Origin: Deinococcus sp. YIM 134068
Lineage (GTDB): Bacteria; Deinococcota; Deinococci; Deinococcales; Deinococcaceae
Reading direction: 5' to 3'
Assembly: GCF_036543075.1 (NCBI RefSeq)
Contig: NZ_JAZHPF010000001.1
Location: 372,001-436,000, forward strand
Length of the DNA: 64,000 nt
Position 1 is the stretch's first letter, and the number at the start of each line of letters is the position of its first letter. Positions 58,596 through 64,000 of the stretch are shown in pieces. The translations under genes were made by a program, and so were the position numbers. The notes under the pieces were generated by a model that saw nothing but the letters and a program-made list of their open reading frames with translations, was not told the origin of the DNA and did no database searches.

Positions 58596-59936
58596 TCAGC
58601 TCCACCTGCGCGCGTACGCTTCCACGTCGAACTTGCGGTTCAGGCCGCTCGCGGCGAGGTAGCGCACGGTGCCGAAGATGGGCCGCCGCGCCCACGGGCG
58701 GTCGTGCAGGCCGAAGACCCAGCCCACGCTGACGTAGGAGTTGGCGTCGCGGCCATCCAGCTCATAGCGGTTGTTCAGCCACAGGGTCGTGTCGTAGGCC
58801 TCCTGGGGCGTGGCGCTCCACTCCAGAATCTTCTTGCCCCAGTACATCCGCATGGCGTTGTGCATCCGGCCCGTGCGGACCATCTCAGTGTGGGCGGCGT
58901 TCCAGTAACGGTCGTGGGTCGCGGCGGCGTCGAACTCCTCCCGCGTGTAGAGGTGCGGGCGCGGGTCGGCGGCGTGGTCCTCCAATGCCTGCCGGGTCCA
59001 CGTCGGCAGCCCCTCGTAGCGGTCGTAGGCGGAGTTGAACTCGCAGTAGTTGAAGCTGAGTTCGCGCCGGACGATCATCTCCTCCAGGAAGGTGTCGAGG
59101 CCCGGCCCGCCGTCCGAGTGCTCGCGCGCCGCGAGGGCCGCCGTCAGGGGCGAGATGTGCCCGTAGTGCAGGTAGGCGCTCAGGCGGCTGCCCCCGTCCG
59201 CGTTGGGGTCGCGCCGCCCGGCGTCGTAGCGGGGGAGCAGGCGGGTGACGAAGTGCCCCAGCCGCTTCAGGGCCGCCACCTCGCCCCCCTCCTCCTCACC
59301 GGGCGGAACGCTGTTGTCCACACCAAGCGCCCGCACGGTGAGCGCGGGGTCGCTCACGTCCAGGCCGGGGTCCCAGTCCGGGTGTCCCTGCGCGCCCTCC
59401 TGCACGTCCACGGGCACGAGGAAGCGTTCCAGATGACGGTGAATCTTGGGGCGAATGGTCCGCGCGGCGAACTCCTGCTTGTCGGACACAGTGTTGATCG
59501 GCACCACCGCATCGGACTCCACCTGCACGAAGGGCACTTCCAGACGCTGGGCGAGGTCCGCCCGCCACTGTCGTCCAGGTCGCAGATAGCCTCGGTCGGT
59601 GACGACGAGACAGGCATCCTGGGCCGCCCCCAGCACCTCGTCCGGCGTGTTCCCAATCCGTATCGAGAAGGGGATGCCGCGCGCCTTCAGGCCCTCCCGC
59701 ACGTCACGCAATCCCTCCAGCAGGTACTGGAAGTGGCGGGCGTTCGCCTCCGGATAGCCCGGATTCAGGCCGAAGACGGCGGCGAGGGGCACGCCCAGCC
59801 TGCGGGCCTCCCCCACCGCGTATTCGAGGGCGTGGTTGTCGTGCGTCCGCACGCTGGACTGCACCCACAGCAGCACGAAGCCTCCCCGCCCCGGCTCGCC
59901 CGGCCTGAGCACCCGCACCCGTTCCGGCTGGATCAT
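58596..59936 (-). CDS. phr: Class II CPD photolyase
   Basis: 446 residues. FVLLWVQSSVRTHDNHALEYAV is the class II N-terminal Rossmann-like start. Towards the C-terminus TRTRRMHNAMRMYWGKKILEW-like (GRMHNAMRMYWGKKILEWS) and LWLNNRYELDGRDANSYVSVGWVFGLHDRPW, RPIFGTVRYL are highly diagnostic of class II photolyases (FAD site). It repairs UV-induced cyclobutane pyrimidine dimers using light. D. radiodurans itself is known to lack photoreactivation, so the gene distinguishes this strain's lineage. The gene is downstream of glmS' promoter region on the same strand, with a separate transcript likely. Confidence 0.95.
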   Translation of the reverse strand: MIQPERVRVLRPGEPGRGGFVLLWVQSSVRTHDNHALEYAVGEARRLGVPLAAVFGLNPGYPEANARHFQYLLEGLRDVREGLKARGIPFSIRIGNTPDEVLGAAQDACLVVTDRGYLRPGRQWRADLAQRLEVPFVQVESDAVVPINTVSDKQEFAARTIRPKIHRHLERFLVPVDVQEGAQGHPDWDPGLDVSDPALTVRALGVDNSVPPGEEEGGEVAALKRLGHFVTRLLPRYDAGRRDPNADGGSRLSAYLHYGHISPLTAALAAREHSDGGPGLDTFLEEMIVRRELSFNYCEFNSAYDRYEGLPTWTRQALEDHAADPRPHLYTREEFDAAATHDRYWNAAHTEMVRTGRMHNAMRMYWGKKILEWSATPQEAYDTTLWLNNRYELDGRDANSYVSVGWVFGLHDRPWARRPIFGTVRYLAASGLNRKFDVEAYARRWS

Positions 59937-60098
59937 GGCCGCTTTCTAACGCACTCGCGCTCGCGCAGACGGTGGGGAATCTGGCCCTTTGTGAATGGAA
60001 GCCTTTCGCATATGTCTTCCGAGTCTTGATTGAGGGTGGAGAAATAAGCGTCTCAGACGTTCGGAACCGCTCACACCCCAACCCTCCAGGGCCGGCCC

Positions 60099-60159
60099 TT
60101 GACGCCCGGTGCATACCGCGCTATCTTTTTCTCATCACCGCCCGAGAGGCGGCTTTTTT
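60099..60159 (+). promoter_or_regulatory. Promoter-terminator cassette, copy P2
   Basis: TTGACG (60099-60104), 17 bases, TATCTT (60122-60127), 9 bases, hairpin ACCGCC-CGAGA-GGCGG and TTTTTT. The arrangement is base-for-base as in copies P1 and P3. Here both flanking genes are on the minus strand, so the cassette has no gene downstream of it in its own direction; it faces the 3' end of the TRIC channel gene. This argues that it is not merely a promoter for a protein gene. Confidence 0.75.
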
Positions 60160-60174
60160 ATTGCCCGCCGCCAT

Positions 60175-60825
60175 CTACCCCTCCGGCAACCGCCGCACGG
60201 GCAGCCGTACCCAGCCCCGGCGCGACACCCAACGCAGGAGCAGCACGGTGGCGGCCCCGCTGAGTTGGGCCTGAAAGGGTGTGACGTGCGGGTACAGCAG
60301 ATACACGGCCACGGCCCCCCCGGCGGCGGCGGTCGCGTAGAGCTGGTCGCGGCGGTACATGACCTCCGGCACCACGCCCGCGAGCAGATCGCGGATGATG
60401 CCGCCGCCCACGCCGCTGAGCATCCCCGCAAAGGCCACGCCCAGCGGCCCCAGCCCGAGGTTGATCGCACCGAGCGCCCCCGACGCCGCGAAGAGGCTCA
60501 GGCCCACCGAGTCGAAAATGCTCAGCGTCCGCTCGAAGCGGGCGAGCCGCTCCCCGACGGCGAAGGCGAGGACGGCCCCGGCCAGCGCCACCCACAGGTA
60601 CGTCTCGTCGCGCAGGAAGAGGGGCGGCGTCTGCGCGGTCAGCGTGTCGCGGATGGCCCCGCCCCCCACGGCGGTCACGCATCCCAGCACGAGCACCCCG
60701 AAGAGGTCGAAGCGTTTGCGAACCGCCAGCAGCGCCCCCGACATGCTGAAGGCGAGGACGCCCAGCAGGTCGAGCAGGTGCAATCCCTGTTCCAGCGTCA
60801 CGTCCGGGAGGGCGAGGTCGAACAC
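60175..60825 (-). CDS. TRIC-family trimeric intracellular cation channel homologue
   Basis: 216 residues. Seven predicted membrane segments are spread over the protein (LHLLDLLGVLAFSMSGALLAV, LFGVLVLGCVTAVGGGAIRDTL, WVALAGAVLAFAVGERLARF, and so on). The two glycine-rich motifs AVGGGAIRDTL and SGVGGGIIRDLLAG are the repeated signature of the YicG/UPF0126 family, now known as prokaryotic TRIC potassium channels. Start: MFDLALPDV. Promoter-terminator cassette P2 lies against its 3' end on the other strand. Confidence 0.9.
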   Translation of the reverse strand: MFDLALPDVTLEQGLHLLDLLGVLAFSMSGALLAVRKRFDLFGVLVLGCVTAVGGGAIRDTLTAQTPPLFLRDETYLWVALAGAVLAFAVGERLARFERTLSIFDSVGLSLFAASGALGAINLGLGPLGVAFAGMLSGVGGGIIRDLLAGVVPEVMYRRDQLYATAAAGGAVAVYLLYPHVTPFQAQLSGAATVLLLRWVSRRGWVRLPVRRLPEG

Positions 60826-60866
60826 GCGCGCACTCTAGAGCGGGGTGAGGAGAGCGGGCCAGCCGG

Positions 60867-61000
60867 GGGCAACCCCTCTGCTGCGCAGCTCTGCGAGTCC
60901 GTCCCTGCGGGGCACCTCCCCTTGAAGGGAGGCAGAAAGCCGTTCAGGCTCCCTTCAAGGGGAGCTGTCAGCGAAGTTGACTGAGGGGTCGCCCGCCGCC
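60867..61000. repeat. Hairpin-rich intergenic repeat (family R2), copy 2
   Basis: Shares GGGCAACCCCTC, GGGGCACCTCCCCTT, AAGGGAGGC, a CAGGCTCCC hairpin arm and GAGGGG/CGCCCGCC at the end with the copy at 31964, with an extra internal segment (CTGCTGCGCAGCTCTGCGAG). It occupies the centre of the 367-base gap between the TRIC gene and rpmF; the rest of that gap contains the rpmF promoter. Confidence 0.65.
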
Positions 61001-61082
61001 TCGCCTAACAGCAGCCGATCACAGCCCTTGCTGCTGGCCCCGCCGGGCCGAAGCGACCCACTCTTCTCTCTCCGGTATGCCG

Positions 61083-61091
61083 TGCTATACT
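61083..61091 (+). promoter_or_regulatory. Extended -10 promoter of rpmF
   Basis: TGCTATACT is an extended -10 (TGnTATACT) about 100 bases before the rpmF start. No good -35 is seen 17 bases upstream, as is common for extended -10 promoters. Confidence 0.55.
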
Positions 61092-61192
61092 CCCCGCTGT
61101 TGTCTCGCGCCCGTAGGCCGAGAAGATGGCCCCGGCGGACGGGTTTCTGCCCCAGTTCCAAACGCCGCGCGGCCCCACCGAGGAGAAAGATC

Positions 61193-61375
<183 letters not shown>

Positions 61376-61399
61376 GCGGGAACCCGCATAGGTGTAAGC

Positions 61400-61424
61400 A
61401 AGGCTCCCCACGTGGGGGCCTTTT
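61400..61424 (+). terminator. Intrinsic terminator after rpmF
   Basis: AAGGCTCCCCAC and GTGGGGGCCTT form an 11-12 bp stem with almost no loop mismatch, then TTTTCGCTTT. It lies 25 bases after the stop codon. Confidence 0.8.
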
Positions 61425-61518
61425 CGCTTTGGTGGGGCCGCGTTCTCCGGAGACTGAAGAGGCGCAGTGCCGTTCCAGACGGGGGAATCGCCCATTCCCC
61501 AGAGCCCGGGTGCATACC

Positions 61519-61579
61519 TTGGCGGCCAGCGCATACCACGCTATCTTTTTCCTATCACCGCCCGAGAGGCGGCTTTTTT
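61519..61579 (+). promoter_or_regulatory. Promoter-terminator cassette, copy P3
   Basis: TTGGCG (61519-61524), 17 bases, TATCTT (61542-61547), 9 bases, hairpin ACCGCC-CGAGA-GGCGG and TTTTTT (61574-61579). The -35 has one change relative to P1 and P2. It lies about 90 bases before the small acidic gene that precedes nth, on the same strand. Confidence 0.75.
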
Positions 61580-61670
61580 ATTGCTCGTTTTATTCCCCGG
61601 CGGACGCCGATAAACGCCCCTTCACCGGAGTCTCGCCCGGCGGCCCACGCTGGCGGAGCACGCTGGCCCC

Positions 61671-61847
61671 ATGAGCGACGATCAGAAGCAGGGGTACGAT
61701 CCGGCCAACACCTCGCCCGCCGAGGGCCAGAGCCACGAGATTCCCGACGCGGCGCGCGGACAGGACCCGGATATCGACCCCGCCGACAAGGACGCCGCCG
61801 AGGGCGACCGGGACGAGGTGGAAGACAGCGCCACGCCCTCGTCGTGA
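61671..61847 (+). CDS. Acidic 58-residue protein coupled to nth
   Basis: MSDDQKQGYDPANTSPAEG at the start, then Asp/Glu/Ala/Pro-rich sequence (GQDPDIDPADKDAAEGDRDEVED); no hydrophobic core, so probably disordered. Its stop overlaps the GTG start of nth (GTGA), which strongly suggests coupled translation. Similar in character to the protein at 20697. No known family. Confidence 0.65.
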   Translation: MSDDQKQGYDPANTSPAEGQSHEIPDAARGQDPDIDPADKDAAEGDRDEVEDSATPSS

Positions 61848-62611
61848 CCGAACCACTGCTGGGAGCGCCCGACGGGGAACGGCCCCTGAACGTGACCCGC
61901 CCCGACGTGGAGCGGACCGCACTCCTGGACTGGATGTTCGGGCTGTTGCGCGAGGAGTACGGCGAGCGGCCCATCTACGCCCGCCGCGAGGCGATGCACG
62001 AGCTGATCAGCACGATCCTCTCCCAGCGCACGACCCACGCCGACGAGGAGGCCGCCTATCAGGAACTCCTGACGCTCGGTGACTGGGACACGATCATTGA
62101 GGCACCGACGGAGGCTGTGGCGCACGCCATCCGGCGCAGCAACTACCCGGAGAGCAAAGCGCCGCGCATCCAAGCCACGTTGCGGGCCATCCGCGAGCAG
62201 CGGGGCGGGTACAATCTCGACTTCCTGGCCGAGATGCCCGTGAAGGACGCGATGAAGTGGCTCACCGACCTGCCCGGCGTGGGCGTGAAGACGGCGAGCC
62301 TCGTGCTGCTGTTCAACTACGCGCGGCCCGTCTTCCCGGTGGACACGCACGTTCACCGCATCAACACCCGCGTGGGGACGATCAAGTGGGTGGGCGAGCA
62401 GGCGGCGTACCGGGCACTCCTGAAGCTCCTTCCACCCGACCCGCCTTACCTGTACGAGTTGCACGTCAATCTGCTGCGGCACGGGCAGAAAGTCTGTACG
62501 TGGACCCGCCCGAAATGCCCTGCCTGCATCCTGCGCGAGCGTTGCGACGCCCACGCAATCTACGGGAACAACGTGCCGAGCTTCAGCGAGAAGCCGGGGA
62601 AGTCCTCGTAG
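61844..62611 (+). CDS. nth: Endonuclease III family DNA glycosylase
   Basis: 255 residues. The helix-hairpin-helix with catalytic pair is DLPGVGVKTASLVLLF (K149) ... FPVDTHVHRI (D167), so a bifunctional glycosylase/AP lyase. The [4Fe-4S] motif is C218-x6-C225-x2-C228-x5-C234. The N-terminal extension (about 20 residues) and EREHTTHADEEAAYQELL-like helices fit the Deinococcus Nth paralogues, of which several exist. It removes oxidised pyrimidines in base-excision repair. GTG start coupled to the acidic gene. Confidence 0.92.
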   Translation: MTEPLLGAPDGERPLNVTRPDVERTALLDWMFGLLREEYGERPIYARREAMHELISTILSQRTTHADEEAAYQELLTLGDWDTIIEAPTEAVAHAIRRSNYPESKAPRIQATLRAIREQRGGYNLDFLAEMPVKDAMKWLTDLPGVGVKTASLVLLFNYARPVFPVDTHVHRINTRVGTIKWVGEQAAYRALLKLLPPDPPYLYELHVNLLRHGQKVCTWTRPKCPACILRERCDAHAIYGNNVPSFSEKPGKSS

Positions 62612-62625
62612 TCTGTTGTTTCTGC

Positions 62626-62859
62626 TCAACCGTTTTTTGCGAGGGTGTCGCGGTACTCCGAAATCATGACTCCAACCCAGACTGATCCATCGCGCTCAAG
62701 CAAAACGTCCACTTCAATTTCATCACCGTGAGCAGTGACAACCATGCCTGATTCGACCTGAGAGAACTTGGTCAAGTCTTCAATCGAACCGTTGGTACTC
62801 AGACACAGACAGTTTTGCTCGTCCCTGTTGTTGAAATCAACCCAGATTCTCGGCTTCAT
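62626..62859 (-). CDS. Hypothetical protein, 77 aa, lower GC
   Basis: MKPRIWVDFNNRDEQNCLCL followed by GMVVTAHGDEIEVDVLLERD and GSVWVGVMISEYRDTLAKNG: a small, probably beta-rich protein. It resembles small conserved hypothetical proteins that begin with (K/R)(P/V)RIWVDFNN, which I recall without an assigned function. Its base composition is visibly less GC-rich than neighbours, which suggests a different origin. It ends the strand just before the LURP-one gene. Confidence 0.55.
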   Translation of the reverse strand: MKPRIWVDFNNRDEQNCLCLSTNGSIEDLTKFSQVESGMVVTAHGDEIEVDVLLERDGSVWVGVMISEYRDTLAKNG

Positions 62860-62866
62860 CGGAGTT

Positions 62867-63481
62867 TCAGCCTCTCTCCCGCTCCCGCAACACGAGCTGC
62901 ACCAATCCGAGCGTCACGAGTTCGGCCTCCTCCGGGCGCACGGGGCGCAGTTCCTCCACCACGAAGCGGCGGGAGAAGACGCTTCGGCGCTTGCGGATGC
63001 GGAAGGCGGGCTGCCCCCCCGCGTCCGTGACCGTGTACGTCGGGTTCACGAGATAGTCGAAGCCGAGGGCGATGAGGTTGCCGATGAGGGGAACGGCGTC
63101 CAGCACGCCCTCCACGAGGCTCATCCACGGCTGATCGTCGCGGATGGTGAACTCGGTTCGGTCGTCCGGCCCGAGCAGGTCGTACCCCGCTGCCCAGAGG
63201 GTCCGGATGCCGTGGGCCTGAAGCGCCCCGACCTCCGAGCCGTCTACCCGGCGAATCTCGCGCCGCGCCCGCCAGTCGAGCGCCCCGGCCATCAGCCCGC
63301 GCGCCCGGATGCCGTGCGTCTGCCGCGTGCGGCCCTCGTCGGCGTACACGCGCACCTCGTCGCGGATGCTGAAGAGCTTCTCCTTGACGACCGCGATAAG
63401 TTGCCCGTTCGCGTCCGTCACGCGCAACTCGGTCAGGAGGCTGAACTTAAACTCCAGCGTCAAGGGAAAGGTGGGATTCAC
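62867..63481 (-). CDS. LURP-one-related/scramblase-fold protein
   Basis: About 204 residues. VNPTFPLTLEFKFSLLTELRVTDANGQLIAVVKEKLFSIRDEVRVYADEG is a long antiparallel beta start, then YDLLGPDDRTEFTIRDDQPWMSLVEGVLD..GNLIALGFDYLVNPTYTVTDAGGQPAFRIRKRRSVFSRRFVVEEL. The 'NPTYTVTDAGG-PAFRIRKRRSVFSRRF' pattern is that of LURP-one/Tubby-like beta-barrel proteins (phospholipid scramblase fold). GTG 63481 is chosen because residues upstream are not of the fold. Function is unknown. It lies 16 bases after fmt. Confidence 0.75.
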   Translation of the reverse strand: MNPTFPLTLEFKFSLLTELRVTDANGQLIAVVKEKLFSIRDEVRVYADEGRTRQTHGIRARGLMAGALDWRARREIRRVDGSEVGALQAHGIRTLWAAGYDLLGPDDRTEFTIRDDQPWMSLVEGVLDAVPLIGNLIALGFDYLVNPTYTVTDAGGQPAFRIRKRRSVFSRRFVVEELRPVRPEEAELVTLGLVQLVLRERERG

Positions 63482-63497
63482 GCCACCGGGTACGGAG

Positions 63498-64000
63498 TCA
63501 GGCGAGGTCCGGTTCCCACACGTCGAAGCGGGTGCCGGGAAGGACGCCCGCCGACTGCGCCCACACCGGCGCGGGCTGAGCCTTACGCGCCTCGGGCTGC
63601 ACGGTCGCCACCCGCACGGCACCCGACCCGCAGGCGACGGTCAGGCCGCCCTCGTCCACCCGCAGCACCTCGCCCGGCTCGCCCTCCCCGTCCGCGACGC
63701 TCAGGCCGCCGAGCTTGAGGCGCGCGCCGTTCAGGAACGCGGTTGTCTGCGGCCACGCGGCCACGCCACGGGAACGGTTCACCACCGCCCGCGCGCCCTC
63801 GCGCCAGCGCACGAAGCCGTCCTCCTTCACGAGCATGGGGGCGTGGGTGGCTTTGGAGTCATCCTGCGGCGTGGGGGTGAGGTCGGGCAGCCGCGACAGG
63901 GCCTCCACGATCAGCCGCGAGGCCTGCGCGCTCAGGGCGTCCGCGAGTTCGAGGCTCGTCCACTCCGGCGCGATAGGTAGGTCCTCTTGCAGCAGAATTG
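63498..64000 (-). CDS. fmt: Methionyl-tRNA formyltransferase, C-terminal part (5' end outside window)
   Basis: The frame continues to the window edge. Visible residues include LLQEDLPIAPEWTSLELADALSAQASRLIVEALSRL and PTPQDDSKATHAPMLVKEDGFVRW (linker and start of the C-terminal domain: the family's Q-x-x-x-x-A-x-x-A-P-K-(I/L) region), then the OB-fold-like C-terminal domain with GAVRVATVQPEARK. It formylates initiator Met-tRNA. The LURP-one gene follows 16 bases later. Confidence 0.93.
   Translation of the reverse strand, partial: ILLQEDLPIAPEWTSLELADALSAQASRLIVEALSRLPDLTPTPQDDSKATHAPMLVKEDGFVRWREGARAVVNRSRGVAAWPQTTAFLNGARLKLGGLSVADGEGEPGEVLRVDEGGLTVACGSGAVRVATVQPEARKAQPAPVWAQSAGVLPGTRFDVWEPDLA

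Overview
The window (GC-rich, roughly 65-70 %, bacterial) looks like a Deinococcus chromosome around its replication origin. The evidence is the gene content and order (mnmG-rsmG-parA-parB, dnaA-dnaN with a dense DnaA-box array between them), many four-base GTGA/ATGA gene overlaps, bacillithiol genes, several proteins that look specific to Deinococcus, and protein sequences that match what I know of Deinococcus DnaA, RsmG and L32. I could run no database search, so names rest on motifs and remembered family sequences.

Layout. 0-1.4 kb: the end of an AT-rich membrane gene (probably foreign) and three small genes. 1.4-7.5 kb: fumarase, an MFS exporter broken by one stop codon, its divergent regulator, a YpdA-type bacillithiol disulfide reductase and a VanW protein. 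7.5-12.1 kb: a leftward mnmG / small LAGLIDADG-like gene / rsmG / parA / parB operon carrying parS-like palindromes. 12.2-16.3 kb: a branched-chain 2-oxoacid dehydrogenase operon (E1 alpha, E1 beta, small membrane protein, E2). 16.3-23.6 kb: a two-component system with a secreted protein, dprA, small genes and two secreted DUF4397 proteins. 23.7-31.2 kb: dnaA, oriC, dnaN, enolase, pyruvate kinase, a second DnaA-box cluster, tyrS. 31.3-39.5 kb: MOSC protein, trmK, macrodomain protein, gmk, pta-ackA and tsaE. 39.5-43.9 kb: a tightly overlapped three-gene operon (roadblock/LC7 protein, membrane protein, large helical protein) with no function I recognise. 44-49.2 kb: acetyltransferase, menG, serine hydrolase, regulator, bshB1-like deacetylase, MFS. 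49.6-56.2 kb: an RNA-repair cluster (hen1, two nucleotidyltransferases, pnkp) with a toxin-antitoxin pair on the other strand whose toxin is broken. 56.4-64 kb: glmS with its ribozyme, class II photolyase, TRIC channel, rpmF, an endonuclease III, a LURP-one protein and the end of fmt.

The non-coding DNA is unusually structured. Two 158-bp copies of a MITE-like element have terminal inverted repeats and 5-bp target duplications. Three copies of a roughly 60-bp cassette carry a sigma70-like promoter directly followed by an intrinsic terminator. There are also a hairpin-rich intergenic repeat, scattered TGGCGACTGG-type short repeats, and a second DnaA-box cluster about 4.3 kb from the origin array. 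The best candidates for undescribed biology are the roadblock operon, the promoter-terminator cassettes, the second DnaA-box cluster and the LAGLIDADG-like gene in the origin operon.
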